64,000 nt of DNA from Agarophyton chilense (GCA_030374765.1 JARGXX010000121.1:744001-808000), one strand, 5' to 3'; shown: positions 1 to 11,375, counted from the stretch's first letter. The notes: generated by a model from the letters alone, not told the origin. A program made the numbers and translations.

Positions 1-1
1 A

Positions 2-1192
2 TACGTCGATGATGTAATCATCTATTCCAGATCGGTATAAGAGCACTTTGCACACGTACTCAGCGTACTAACCCTCCTCTCTGAGGCGGGGAGGACGCTG
101 AAGCTACGCAAATGCGTCTTCTTTACCAGAACGGTTGAATACCTGGGACACATCATAGGCCCTAGTACCCTAGAGGTTGCGCCGAGTAACATTAGAGCCG
201 TAGAGAAGGTCAAGAGGCCACGATTCCAGACAGACGTACGATCTTTTATAGGTTTATGTAACGTCTATCGTCGCCTCGTGAAGGAATTCGCGAAAATAGC
301 AGCTCCTCTCAACAACAAGCTCCAGAAAGGTGAACCTGAACTGTTTGAGAATCTATCGAATCAAGAAATGGACACCTTTGACGAATTGAAACGAGCGCTG
401 TTGTCGCCGCCAATCTTAGTGTTACAGAAAACAGGTCTACCATACACGCTGGATACAGATGCATCCCATGCCCAAATTGGTTGTTGTCTCATGCAGGAGC
501 AGCACAACGGAGACAAATTACCTATAGGATACTGGAGCCGCGCTATGAATGAGGCGGAGCAGAACTACACGGTCACTGAGAAGGAATGTCTAGCAGTAGT
601 GTGGAGCATGTTGATGCTCCGTCCATACCTTTATGGTGAGCTCTTTAAGTTGCGCACGGACCACGACGCCTTAAGGTGGATCCTCAGACTCGCAGATGAG
701 TCTGGTAGACTTGCCCGTTGGAGGTTGAGTCTGTCGGAGTTTGAATACGACGTACAGTACCGTCCAGGTATCAAGCGAAAAATAGCTGACGCTATGTCGC
801 GCTTAAGCACCTCAGGGTTAAAGACAGAACCGGTGGACGGTGATATCCCTTGCTTTTTGGTGTCATCAAACCAAAATGGTACCGGCGAACACCTACAAGG
901 ATGTTGGGACTTACCTGAAGAAGGTGCTTTGCGGAACACCGACATGGCAATTCTGATACTGACCCTAGAGGAAACGAATGTCATGCCCGTAACCCGAGAG
1001 GAATTTCTACGAGAACAGGCCCAGGATGCGTACTGCAGAACCCTGGCTTACCAAATTTGTTTCAAAGGATCACCGTTCGATGTGGACCACAATGGGTACA
1101 TCGTGAAAAGGTCAACCTTGGATGGTAGCCTTCAAAAGGTGGTTCCGAAGGCACTGCGCCCGAGAGTCTTGTATCTCGCGCACTACCCGTGA
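2..1192 (+). pseudogene. pol: Element 1 pol: end of RT plus RNase H
   Basis: The frame opens on the RT active-site box YVDD (bases 2-13). A TAA at 38-40 interrupts it, then it stays open to a TGA at 1190-1192. The RT thumb region contains YLGHIIGP and the typical RSFIGLCNVYRR. RNase H follows with DTDAS (about 452-466), TEKECLAVVW (about 575-604) and RTDHDALRW (about 650-680), so the D-E-D residues are present. The normal product copies element RNA into DNA in cytoplasmic particles. With stops at both ends and no start in the window it cannot be made as seen. Similarity to elements 2-4 leaves the family assignment secure. Confidence 0.9.
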
Positions 1193-1626
1193 CTATCGGG
1201 ACACCCCGGTGCCACCAGGATGTATTACACCTTGAGGCAACAGTTCTATTGGCCTCATATGGCCCATGATGTCTATACTTTTGTAGGTCAATGCGAATCT
1301 TGTGTTCGTACCCGCGGTGGTATTCGAAAGCATCGAGAATACCTCAAGCTGTTTCCAGCAGCGGGTCGGCTGGAGTTTGTTGCGAAAGGCCTTCTAGGAC
1401 CACTTCCCAAGACCAAGAATGGGTATCAGCACATTCTAGTGATCACCGAGAGGATCTCGAAGCTCACGGGAGCGATTACTTTAAAGGATACGAAGTTAAC
1501 AACGCCGGCGATCGCGTTCCTCAACAATTGGGTCTACCCGTATGGTGCACCACTGTAATTACTTACCGATAATGGTTCAAACCTGGCATCGAAGTTCTTC
1601 GAAGCAGTCTGTAACCTCTTGGGTAC
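1193..1626 (+). pseudogene. pol: Element 1 integrase: zinc finger and first half of core
   Basis: The frame of the RNase H continues past the TGA at 1190. It shows an HHCC zinc finger, H..H (HYP and GHPG, split by the stop) followed by QCESC, then the integrase core. The first catalytic Asp, found as VAMDILG in element 3, is replaced here (VAKGLLG). The second lies in LLTDNG just after another stop (TAA, 1556-1558). Near 1617-1632 the bases CTTGGGTA occur twice in tandem. The 8-bp duplication shifts the frame, so the third catalytic residue is read in the next segment. This integrase is inactive. Confidence 0.85.
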
Positions 1627-2715
1627 TTGGGTATCAAGCACTATTTCACTACTGCCTACCACCCGCAGACGAACGGACAGGTCGAGCGCTTTAACCACAC
1701 ATTGGTATCAAGGCTAAAACACTATACGGAAGAGCACCAAACTGGGTGGGATGAGCTGGTGCAACCGCTCACCTACTCCTATAATCTTCAGGTACACCGG
1801 TCAACGCAGACCACTCCCTTTGATTTGGTTCTTTCTCGACACCACCCAGGTATTGTAGTGCAGGGAGATCATACCACCAGCACTGCAGCTGGCACACTGA
1901 CCCCTGCCCAAGTCAAGCGAAATACCCTTGTGAGGTTGAGGAGGGCTCTCAAACATGCAGAGAACCGCCTCACTGCAGCCCAGAAGCGGTACAAGGCCGA
2001 CTATGACGGTAGGGTGACCGAAGTGGTCTCTCTATCGTCGGGACAATATGTCTACATAGACAAACCGCCTTCAGGTAAAAGACCACGACCGGGTGATGAA
2101 TCGGAGGATGAAGCTATTGATAGAGATATCAATTCGAAGCTTTTACCCAAATCATTGGGACCTTATAAGGTATTGAACGCATTAGACCACACCGTTACGG
2201 TTAACCAGGACGGAATACCGAATATGATATCAAGTGACCGTATTACAGTAGCACCTGAAACGGTTCAACATCGCATGGAGGCGGACACCTCAGCTCGAGA
2301 GCCCAGAGCTGTAGCCCTGCGTACTCGACCCTCGGAGGACCCCGCCCCAATTGAGGTGAACGATGACCTACAAAGGGATGATCCGGATTACAACCCTCTA
2401 ACAGGGACGGAAATGCAACACCAAACGGTAACAGCGGGAGCTCCCGACCCGGCTCTCACACACGAAGCTCCCAACTTGGAGCATATGAACCCTCAAGGTG
2501 GCGTTCCCCCAAAAGATCAGGACCAAACCTCAGAGGAATTTTTTGTTGGCCGTCTGGTGGGCCACACGCGAACCTACAATGGTCTGAAGTACACCTTTAT
2601 CTGGTACGGCTGGGGCTCAGAAAGGGACACCCTCGAACCCCCAGCCGCAATTCCCCCACACTTCCGTATCAGGTATTGGCGCCGTCGCAAGGAGTCGATA
2701 CCTGCAGACGGCTAA
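1627..2715 (+). pseudogene. pol: Element 1 integrase second half, C-terminal domain and chromodomain
   Basis: The frame resumes after the 8-bp duplication with HPQTNGQVERFN, which carries the catalytic Glu of the DDE integrase. The C-terminal SH3-like region follows, with KLLPKSLGPYKVL. A Pro/Glu-rich linker leads to a chromodomain at about 2530-2690 (FFVGRLVGHT, FIWYGWGSERDTLEPP, RYWRRR). Chromodomains of this type are thought to steer integration by binding histone marks. The reading frame ends at TAA 2713-2715, and the opposite-strand gene ends about 250 bases further on. The first residues lie mid-integrase, so no start codon is expected here. Confidence 0.88.
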
Positions 2716-2963
2716 CCTTAGACCTTCGTGGTACTCAGGCCTAAGGAAGAGAGAGAAGATACGTCGTTTGACGCAGAAGGTGGACGCATATGCGTCAGAT
2801 TGCCTACAAGGGTGGAAACGAAAGAACAACCGAATGGAACAGTAGAAGAGACAACAACTTTCTTTGAGAAGGACCTGTCGGTTTATAAGCAATGGAAGCA
2901 GGAATACCCTGGTTATTTACTACCCACGGACGAAAACCCGCGGAAATACTAGGAGCCATCGAC

Positions 2964-5397
2964 CTAAGAGGTAGCGAAGGAGCGGTAGCCCCGCCATTGG
3001 GGAGAGGAGTCGAAACCAAAAGAGGATGGACGAAAGAAACCGCCGGAGCAGGTTGCAAGACTGCAGGGTATGAAGAAGATGCGACCCACAATTTGAACAC
3101 CATCTCGGTATATGTCGGAATCGGGATTGCGACAATCCCAATGGATACCGTAACGGGCGGCCTCCAGAGCCAGGATGGCAACCAATACGGTCCACTCCGA
3201 GAGGGCAATCGACGAAATGGGGCAATACCGCTCTAGGTTCCGGGAAATCTTACTCCCAAAGTACGGCAAAACCGGCGGAGTGGGCATGCTGAGCGATAAC
3301 AGAACCTCATAGGACTCCCACCACTCTGGTCGAAGCACGTACCAATCGCGTCTGTCCTTCGTAGGTTGTGAGAAGTACTCGAAGTTATGAAACATATGCA
3401 TAACGCGAGTGTACGAGTTGCGAGTGCGAACGCGAGTCTCCGTCGCTGCATCCTCGCCCGACCTACTACGGTCAGCCCAATTGAAAGTGGTGAAAGGCCG
3501 ATTCAGGGAAACCAAGTCAGTTGAAACCGGAAGGTAAGTCTCCGGATTAGACGGGTACAGGCACACTTGCACCACCAATCGACGGTAATAATCCAGCTCC
3601 GGTTCGATGCACACATACGACAAGTCGCTCGGATATATCGGCGGGATGAAATAAATCAAAGTTTTATGACGCTGCCGACTCTGGAAACATCCCAATTGAC
3701 CTTGAAAAGGTTGAGACTCTTGGTCCCTTTTCTTCAAGAGCAAGGGATCGGAGCGAAGGCGCTCGCAGTCCCAACGGGACAAACCCAATTAGGTATCCAA
3801 TTGTGGTCTGGTAAGAGCTGCCGGGAACGACGAACTCCCTACCGCCACAGGCCAGTCGTGCTTCAACAGGTCACTGTTCGTCACCTGGTCGAAGGTAATA
3901 CCAAAAGGTCCATACTGACTCGTCGTCCGGTTCGCCGCACCAAACGCGAGATTGTGAGCCCAATTGGTTTGGGTCGTCGAAGGAAGTCCACCACTGCGTT
4001 GCTACGGGTCAGCCGGAGTCCCAGGGGGGAACTCAGTCGCAGGGACAGGCATAATGCGAAACCCGATGTTGGTAGGCATTCGCGAAGTCGAGCGAGTTAC
4101 CCTCTTGGTAATACCACCGCCTCCACGGCCACGAGATGGGCCGCTACCTGACATGGTTGGGAAGGTCGTAGCTCGACCCAACGAACGAGGTGATGACTCG
4201 ACCTCCACCGCCGCGGTGAAAACCAGCGGGTATTTATCCTTCTGAAGTAGAGACTCCTCGGTCCGTTCTGAGGAGACAGCCAACGGATCCAACCTTTCCG
4301 GTAGTACCGACACTGAACTTTCGGGTACAACAGTGGCCGGCGCGCGGTCGCGAGCGGGTCCAGACCTTTGAAGTATCGTGGAACTGGACCAATCCGACCT
4401 TAAAGGCATAACTGCAGGGGTATCAATCCCCTCGGAATCTCCAACTTCTTCGACCTCAATGGTAACCGGTATCTCACGTCTCTCGAGCGCTGGTGCTGCT
4501 TGTGGGGAGAAACCACCCCTTCGAGGTATCGGTGACAAATCCACGAGGCGGCGCGAGGTGCACCGACGTGGTATCGAATGGGTTCGAACGCGTGCGCGGA
4601 GGTGGCGCGATCCTGTCATTACCTTGAGGGTAAACCGGAATGCAAAACCGAAAAAAGGTCGCGTAATTACCGACGGGGCCGCTTAACACCAATAAGGTAT
4701 CACAACCGGAAGCTTCCACCACGGACCCAGGCCAACACCTCAATGGTTGTATCGACGCAGGCTCAGACCCCACCGGCGCCACGTGTCAATCCTTAAAAGG
4801 TAGACGAGACCTGAAAGGTCGAGAAGCCAGGAAACCTTCAGGGAAACGCCGGACAGTACGGTTACGATCGCGACGCCGCCAATTAAGGGCAGTACTACCT
4901 GAAGGGTTGTCGAGCCGTGGGAACGATCAGGCGGGACGGCGCTGCGCAAGGACCTATGAGGAGAATGAAGTTGAAGTAACCGGGAAGGATGCGATACCCA
5001 CTTGGTTAGACAGTGGGCGATGCGGAAGCAGAATCGCAGGCAACCAGGGCCACTACCGAAAATGTGTCCGAGAGCGTGCTAGGTACACTGCATCGCCGTT
5101 ACGACAGTCCCTACCTGAGTGGTTGTTGCTCAATTCGTGCGCCGACGTCGTAGCGCTCCCTCCCCCAACCGATACTGGCGCCGAGTTATGAACCTCAAGG
5201 GATCCAGCGCCGCGCCCAGACACTACTCCTGTGCCCGCGCCGCTGTCGCTCGCTACAACTCTATGGTGTGATGAACGGAGACACGGGGCGTGCCTCGTGG
5301 GTAGGAAGGGGGTCTGTCGTATAGTGGCGAAAGGGCTGACCTTTGAGGTGTCCGATACACTACGCTGACCTTGTAGGTGAGGGGTGCGAGGAATCAT
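2964..5397 (-). pseudogene. Element 1 antisense gene (Ty3-associated opposite-strand protein), decayed
   Basis: This minus-strand region ends shortly after the chromodomain and reads toward pol. One open stretch (3788 to 2964) aligns with the intact antisense protein of element 2. DRRDWYVLRPEWWESYEVL matches DRRGRYVLIPPWWSNLEAC, and SEWTVLVAILALEAARY matches TEWEVRAAVFILWEVYDQY. Upstream minus frames (4619-4002 and 5397-5053) are Ser/Arg/Pro-rich like the N-terminus of the element 2 protein, but several frames are needed, so this copy is broken. The function is unknown. It has no recognisable enzyme motif, signal peptide or membrane segment. The ends are estimates from the position of the gene in elements 2 and 4. 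Confidence 0.6.
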
Positions 5398-6010
5398 CGG
5401 CCACGTAGCTCCGGGCGAGCTACCATCTAGGTGTTGTCAGCCCCGTGTAGTATCGACACGTACCTTTTGGTTGAGTAATTGTTAGTGATAGTAATTGTAA
5501 GTATGCATATTTTAGTACAGTAGTTGGGTGGCCACCTGGCACTATAGCCAGTGCTGGCCAGGTCTCTGACACTAGGTCAGAGACCGTGTCTTGCTGGCAC
5601 CTCCCGGGTGATCTGGAGAGTGCAGTCCACTGCATAGAGGGAACTGCACCTCCCCCATCCTTATCTGATAAAGACAGGCATAACATGGGTCACGACTGTA
5701 CCTTTTGGTTTATTGTTTTTCAACTACCACACAGGCTTTCCCGTGCGTTGACGCCTAACATCGTTTAACTACACGGTTTAGGCTAGTCGCCCCGCCGTTT
5801 GCCCCTGCGGGTTTTCACGGTGCCCTGTTACCATCGAGGTTTACTACGTCTACCTTCTAAGGTTGAGCTTCAACACGCTCCCTACGGTTGAGCGTCACTA
5901 CGCTCCCGAGGCACGACAGTAGCCTAAATGGGCGTCCCCCTGCGAAGGGTAGGTCTGGTTACCACGTGGCTACCCATTATATGTGCCGTTTTCAATCCGG
6001 TATTTCCCTA
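5398..6010 (+). repeat. Probable 3' LTR of element 1
   Basis: This stretch has no credible gene and sits where elements 2-4 have their 3' LTR, directly beyond the start of the antisense gene. It has LTR-like hairpins, including a perfect one at 5561-5585. The exact ends cannot be fixed because the matching 5' LTR is outside the window and no target duplication was identified. Confidence 0.4.
5561..5585. repeat. Perfect 10-bp hairpin in the element 1 LTR region
   Basis: GGTCTCTGAC (5561-5570) and GTCAGAGACC (5576-5585) are exact inverted copies separated by ACTAG. Elements 2 and 3 have shorter hairpins at comparable LTR positions, so this may be an RNA structure of the LTR transcript. Confidence 0.5.
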
Positions 6011-6484
6011 AAACGGTTCGAATCGGATGCGCAGTTTCAGACAGAGATCCCACGTGTAACATACCGCCTTATGGGCTATCTACGGGGTTCCGCATCAAAC
6101 TTCATCCTAGCCGTTGCACTCACTTATGAGTATCATCATACTTAGCCGAATAAATATTCCATCGGCATTCCGACAGTGTAGAACACTACACATCTCCCCT
6201 GTTAAGCGCGAAGCACGGACGACGCAAGACGTCTTTATATACCCCGAGCATGTATCGGCATTTCGAAATTTCCTCGTCTCCACGAAAGTACACCAACTTT
6301 TGCTTAACGTGAGACAATTCACAGTATTCTGTTTTGACTTGATATACGATGAATACTTACGCGCCGCAAAATTCCAACAACGGCGACGTACTCTCAGGGG
6401 GTCCTTTCGCCAGCAGTGGCTTTAACTCGCAATCTGCGGCGCCTTCGGCATTCCGATAAATTTGGTCTCCTTGCGTGAGTTTCC
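6011..6484. other. No gene recognised
   Basis: The stretch between the element 1 LTR region and the minus-strand chromodomain holds only short open frames with no recognisable motif. It may contain the end of the minus-strand Ty3 fragment. I found no match here to the LTRs of elements 2-4. Confidence 0.4.
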
Positions 6485-7660
6485 TTAAGTACTTCTTCTT
6501 CTCTCACATCCTTCTTCGAAAGGGAAAGAAGATTGGCAGTCGCTCCGCAAAATCTCGTCTGGAAAGCCCATTATCGCGGTGTCGATCTGTGCAGGGATTG
6601 GTAATCGAATGCGACGATGATAACGCACAACCTGCGAGTGCGAGATATGAGTTATAGGGTCCCACGAATACGCTTCCGGGAGAAAACCGTACCATCCGAT
6701 ACAATACAGTAGTCTGTTGGTGTCTTCGTCTACGCCATGATCGATCATGGGATCTATGACGTATTCCTGGGCATTTCCCAACGTTTCGGCGGATGGCGCA
6801 AGGTTCCCGTTCACCGGCTTATACTGTCTGACAAACAAACGCGTTGAATCCTGACGGGATATGAAAACGTTTTCGTTACCTTGAACCTCCCTAGAGAGCG
6901 CTTGGGAACCCTCTATATCTTCAGGATGAACTTGCTTAGTCTGTTCGGACAGCTGGGGGCTTTTTTGTGCCACAGTAGTGCAGTTCTCGGCTTCTGACTG
7001 TATAGTCGTCGGGTCCACAGTTACCTGTTTTTCTTCACGGTACGTGTTCTTTCTGTCCTTCTTAGGAACCTGAGCCAAAATAGGCTTCTTTACCGAAGGT
7101 TCGGCCGGGGGTGCATCCATGACTAATGAAGGTTTAGCCTCATTTTCGCCTTCTTATCTTTGATCGGATTCCAAGCACGATCACTCAGCCAGTGGCGTTT
7201 CACTTGACGGCTAAACTTAAACGCGTAATGGCGTGTGTGCAGCCACTTTTGGACGGGATCTAACTAAGCCAACTTTGAAGACATCTTCCCTGTCTTCAGG
7301 TACTTTGGTCGTACTAGAGTGCTGGCTCTTACGACGGGGCTTATTTGGATTTTTCGTAGAATTGCCGTGGAATGCCACTGTACTGCCACGAAGCGGGAGA
7401 TCACGAGCCGTGTCAGCGCCGTGGGCCACGGGAGGCGGATCGTCTGATTCGACGGGTAGCTCTCGTTCCTGCCGACAAAGAGCGCTTCTTTTCCCAGTTT
7501 CCTGGGGTTAAGAGTTGTCTGGTGGGGTTTCAACGCGATCGCGCGAAAATCGTTCAACGTCCTCTTTTGTCCTCCGGACTATTGTGTCATAGGTGAGCTC
7601 CATTATCTTGAAAGGTCCGCATGCTACCGGTAGCAATTTGTGAAATGGTGCATCCGGGAT
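6485..7660 (-). pseudogene. pol: Ty3-type integrase C-terminus, linker and chromodomain
   Basis: One minus-strand frame with two stops runs from about 7660 to 6485. It opens with HKLLPVACGPFKIM and ends that domain with RFSRDRVETPP. Element 4 has HKLSPVAEGPFRVV and RLSQDRI in the same place. A polar linker follows, then a chromodomain at about 6750-6570 (YVIDPMIDHG, YCIGWYGFLPEAYSWDP, VVRYHRRIRLPIP). That is closest to the element 2 chromodomain, which ends VVSYHRRTRTGIP. This is Ty3 sequence in the same orientation as the copia part upstream of it. The antisense gene expected beyond a Ty3 chromodomain was not found. Confidence 0.75.
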
Positions 7661-8611
7661 CCGTCCACTTTCCTCTCTTTTCATAGTCTTTCTTTTGGTT
7701 GACTTCAACAAAGTCACCAACTGCGATTGGTGGTTCAGTCACAGAATTTGAGCGAAGAATTAGCGCTAGTTTGCGGCGTTTTTGTAGCTGGTCACGAGCA
7801 TGCGAACATCGTCAGGTATAGCAGTTTTGTTAGGCTCGGCGGCAATAGGATTTGAGAAGCCTTTCGCTAGTTCAAATGCAGACAAGGTGTTGTTACCGTA
7901 AAGATCGTTAGAAATACACAGAGGCTTGTATGCAGCTACTTTGGGGTCAAACTCGGAACCAGCATCCTCTTTTAGGTTAATAAAGATGCTGCGAAAGATG
8001 TTATGCTTAGACACTATCGCATTTTTCGAGTGCCTGCCAGGAGGCACTCGATGAATCGGTATTTTAAGCTTCTTGGCGTAGCGCTTGAACGATCCGACTT
8101 GGAAGGCTTTGTCTGCACGAATAGAGTCAGGGTACCAGAACTGGGATAACCAGGAGGCTTCAAAGGCAAAAATAGCCTCTGTAAGACTTGTTGAAGTTAC
8201 TACAAGAGCACTTGAATATCTTGTAATTAGATCCATCAAGTGCATTTGCAGCATCTCATCAAAAAAAAAAAGATCGACACATAAAACCTCGTTGAAGTGC
8301 CTAGAAAGGGAACTAATGGAGACCTTGAGAATGGGTTGCGGCACCGCTGCGGAGCGACAAGCAGTGCAGCGATTGATCATTTCCGTGAGCTACGACTTTA
8401 CGGTCTCAATCCAGATTCCATTCCTCTCTAGCAAGAGCTTGTAGTCACTATAGCTTGCATGGCCACATACGTGTTTGTAGGCCTTGTCTATAATCTTCTT
8501 TACATCACACCATGGTGTGGTGTCAAGAGTTACTGCAGAAGCTCGAAAGAGTAGAGCCGTCATTGCAGTGAGATGTAAAGATTCCCAATGCCGAGTAGCT
8601 AAGGAAGCCAT
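7645..8611 (-). pseudogene. pol: Copia integrase: zinc finger, DDE core and start of C-terminal domain
   Basis: The minus strand shows the HHCC finger (HVCGHASYSDYK, then CTACRSA) with a TAG between its halves (8387-8389). The core has Asp in CVDLFFFDE and Asp in IRADKAF. The third catalytic position reads RHSKNAIVSKHN, so the Glu expected in this family is Val. It matches copia element C closely (DCTSCRSAAV; ANRGDKAFLLGAFRDHCK). A frameshift near 7800 is needed to continue into RRKLALILRS and GDFVEVNQKKDYEKRGKW, which aligns with RRKLRRILKS and GDLVEVYVKQEVEKRVRW of element C. After that Trp the similarity switches to Ty3. Confidence 0.85.
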
Positions 8612-8690
8612 TATTGATTATGGAAAGGTGGTCTCGGTGTCCGTGAGAGACGAACATAAGTGCATTTCTGCCTATGTGCTCGGTATTAGC

Positions 8691-9936
8691 TTATCGAGTC
8701 ACGTTTCTTCCAATGACCCACTGGGGTGATCCGTCTAGAACAAGGTGCTTGATCCGAACTGAATTACCGTGGTCAGATGTCGCAGTGAGGGCAATTGATC
8801 CTAGTATGTGACGTGCTGAACTGGTGTGCCGGCCAGTTCCGTACTGCCAGTGCGTGTGTCCGTTGAGTGCCAGGGGTATGGCATCTAGCTTCGGGTTAGC
8901 TGGCAATCCGATGTGATCGGCTAGTAAGTTCAGTTCTATTTATCCAATTGCGGAGAACGATGCTTCGTCGTCAAGCAGTGGTCCGAGTTCGACCAGAGAT
9001 GTATCGGTACTGGCGGATGAGCTAGTCAGAGTTGCCATATTAAATGAGACAGTCTTCCTCTTAGACTTGTCTCTGCTGTGCTGATCATGGTAAGGTGTGT
9101 TTCCAGTGCAATTAGAGTGACGACCGTTTTCTTTTGACCCAGATGGAGCATCAAATGACTTCATATGCGATGGGAATGAGCTGTCGGGATTGTGGTTGCG
9201 CCTCCAGTGTCCATATTTTCTGCATTCATCACAGGGATACTTTAAAATGGAAGATTGTCCCTTGTAACGGCTTCTGTGACTGCGAGGATGTTCTCGAGTA
9301 TGGCTTGTTCCAGCAGAGCTAGCAACAAGCGATCCAATTTCGCTGTTTGGGGAGGTCTTATCGCAGTGCTTAATGACCGAGGCTACTGATTGATCCGTGA
9401 TAGAGTTGATAAACTCTTCATTCGACGACTGCAAAATGAGATTCTCATCAGATGATTCGCCTGCTGCCATAACGGAAACCCGTTTGGAGTCATCAATGGC
9501 GGAATTAGATAGTAGCATTAAAGCAGTAATGCACTCGGGTAGCCTGGTAGTAGAAGATATGGAGTTGAACTTTGGAACTTGTGTCGAGAATCGAGACTCG
9601 AAGTTCTTCATGGTCTCGGTGCTGCAACGGCGAGTATTCCATAACATATTGAGCGCAGGAAGCTTCACTTACTATAGAGAGGGCATCCTTCTGATATATA
9701 TTGCCCACGAAGAAGTCTACTTCCCAATCTTCAATCAGCTCAGTCTGTGACATTCCAGTGCGAAGATCTTTTGCACGGCCATAAAATTGAGATTTGATAC
9801 AAACAGCCTGCATTGCTGTCGGCATCTTGCTGCTATTAGAGTCTGGGAGAGTTTTGTGAAACGTCTGCCAGAGCTTGACTGCATCTTGATATTCTTCCTG
9901 GTCACCCCTCCCATCAGTCCATGGAGGGGATCTCAC
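8691..9936 (-). pseudogene. gag: Copia gag and protease
   Basis: Gag begins around 9936 with PWTDGRGDQEEYQDAVKLW. It continues with FHKTLPDSNSSKMP and SQFYGRAKDL, which match FHEKLPDSKSSKI and SQLYGRSRDL of element C. A nucleocapsid-like finger (CDECRKYGHWRRNH) lies near 9240. The protease follows with GPLLDDEASFSAIG, where element C has GPLLDDGAPYSASG, then a stop and the stretch HLVLDGSPQWVIGRNVT. At least one stop and one frameshift interrupt the reading. The normal role is capsid formation and cleavage of the polyprotein. Confidence 0.8.
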
Positions 9937-9978
9937 ATCCCAGGAGAACTTGGTCCTAGACGAAAAGTTGGCTTAGAA

Positions 9979-9989
9979 TGCTGGGCCCA
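9979..9989 (-). other. Primer-binding site of the minus-strand copia element
   Basis: On the minus strand the bases TGGGCCCAGCA lie just upstream of gag, and the same 11 bases lie just inside the 5' LTR of element C (22810-22820). Shared position and sequence in two members of one family point to the tRNA primer site. The element's 5' LTR would start about 9990 and extend rightward, but its outer end is not resolved. Confidence 0.6.
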
Positions 9990-11040
9990 TCACTAAAAAT
10001 AATTAGACTGCGCCTTCGTGCTTGGTCGAGCTAGTCGACTGAGAACGACAAATTCAAGTGCTTTCTGTCAGTGTAAAACAAATTCCACATTGAGAGAGAG
10101 GTCTCTACCTCTTCCCGCTGGTTTACCAACTACAAACATGGTGATTTGTAAGGACACACAATTACAACATATAAGCGTGCGCAATACATTACAAAAACTG
10201 TTGCCACGAAATAATATCAACGAGTCACGGTACAGCCATGAAGAATACAAATACGAAAAGATGGGGCGGTTGCATCAAGAGAAGGTCAGTTTCATCAACC
10301 TACCATTCTAATAGAAGCATTCACGTTAGTCGGTTATCACAGTTTTTATGAATATAATCCGTTCATTGTAACAATTCCTATCATTGTCGATGACAGTACA
10401 CATTCATCTTTAGTGCTCAGTCTGCTTTTTCCCTTAATAAGATTTCTACACCAATCGTGCATTTGACTAACTTTACTTCTTCAATCAACACTTTTCTTTG
10501 AAAAACAAAGTATTGAGAGTGCTACCAAATAAAAGAAGAAGCTTATTTATCTTCGTAATCATCTTCGAGAACTCATACAAGTGCGTACGTTAAGTTTTTT
10601 TCAAACTCTTTGTAAGATTTTAAGTTGTGGTCGAGATCTGTTTGGCTACGTTTCCCCTTTCCAAAACAGTTTTAACACTACAGTCAAAGAACGTGGTATT
10701 TCTTTGTCATCGCAGATATTTCGAAATATTTACAGTGCTTCCTTCCAGTTATCAGTAGTTGTTTCGTTATGAATATTTAAAGGAGCCTGCCAATTTGGGC
10801 AAACTGTATATCAGATGAGACGTTCAGTCTAACCAGAGCTAGGGCTGCCCGCACATGGGAAGAGAGGCGGCCTGAGCCGGAAGCAGCCACTAGTATTGCG
10901 TGCTTTTTCTCAGCCGTTCCACTGGCTTTGGCTCAGCCGTGCCATCGTCTCATAACTCGCTTCGGCACGAGAACTCTCAGTAAAAATAATAGAGAAAGCT
11001 GGCCGCTGCTTCCAACTGCGAACAGATCCAGCACTGTTTG
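9990..11040. other. Non-coding; probable LTR remnant then AT-rich sequence
   Basis: No gene is supported. The first few hundred bases should contain the LTR of the minus-strand copia element, but a second LTR copy was not found. The remainder (10300-10800) is AT-rich with scattered stops in all frames. Confidence 0.4.
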
Positions 11041-11086
11041 TGCAGCCAATGAGAAAGGAGCCACTGACGTCTTTTCATTGGCTGCC
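11041..11086. promoter_or_regulatory. Inverted CCAAT boxes around a TGACGTC site
   Basis: CCAAT (11046-11050) and ATTGG (11077-11081) lie in 14-bp inverted arms with one mismatch. TGACGTC (11065-11071), a CRE/ATF-like core, sits between them. This is a classic NF-Y plus bZIP promoter layout. No gene start is evident within about 400 bases on either side, so the target is unknown. Confidence 0.35.
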
Positions 11087-11205
11087 CGCCGTAGTAGGAA
11101 CGGTCAGGCGGTCGCCGGCGCCTCCACTTAATGAGCCCGAGAATCGCGACGCTCCCGTACTTAATCCCGGACTCTGTTCACATCCTCGTATGGTGCGACT
11201 CACAC

Positions 11206-11375
11206 ATCTTCAGTCGTAGCTTCAGTCTCAGCTTCACTCACAGCTTCAGCCGCAGCTTCAACAGCACCTCGAGCAAATAGCTTCAGCGGGTTTTTGCAGT
11301 GTTCCCAAGCGCGACTCAAACAACTATCTCAGTCGCAGCTTTAACAGCAGCTTCAGCTCCAGTGTCAGATTCTTC
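11206..11375. repeat. Imperfect CAGCTTCA-type short repeat
   Basis: The motif AGCTTCAG and close variants (AGTCGTAGCTTCAG, CTCAGCTTCA, GCAGCTTCAA) recur many times with irregular spacing. It is low-complexity sequence next to the 3' end of RBR copy A and does not form a convincing protein. Confidence 0.5.

Larger units (their letters stand above)
1..6010 (+). mobile_element. Ty3/gypsy chromodomain element 1, left part outside window
   Basis: The window opens inside the reverse transcriptase of a plus-strand Ty3/gypsy element. The order seen is RT end, RNase H, integrase, chromodomain, an opposite-strand gene and a probable 3' LTR, which matches elements 2, 3 and 4 in this window. The copy is dead: it has in-frame stops in RT and integrase, a frameshift, and lost catalytic residues. 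The right boundary is approximate because the 5' LTR needed for comparison lies outside the window. Confidence 0.85.
6485..9989 (-). mobile_element. Minus-strand retroelement: copia gag-protease-integrase joined to Ty3 chromodomain
   Basis: Read on the minus strand, this element starts with a primer-binding site like that of copia element C. It runs through copia gag, protease and integrase core, then changes at about 7650 into a Ty3 integrase C-terminus, linker and chromodomain. No reverse transcriptase follows, although copia elements normally carry RT and RNase H after integrase. It may be two elements joined by deletion, a template-switch product, or a true chimera. Stops and frameshifts show that this copy is dead. 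Confidence 0.65.

Noticed and set aside
6114..6425. Antisense gene of the minus-strand Ty3 fragment
   Set aside because: It is in the right place and strand, but none of the shared motifs of the antisense family could be found.
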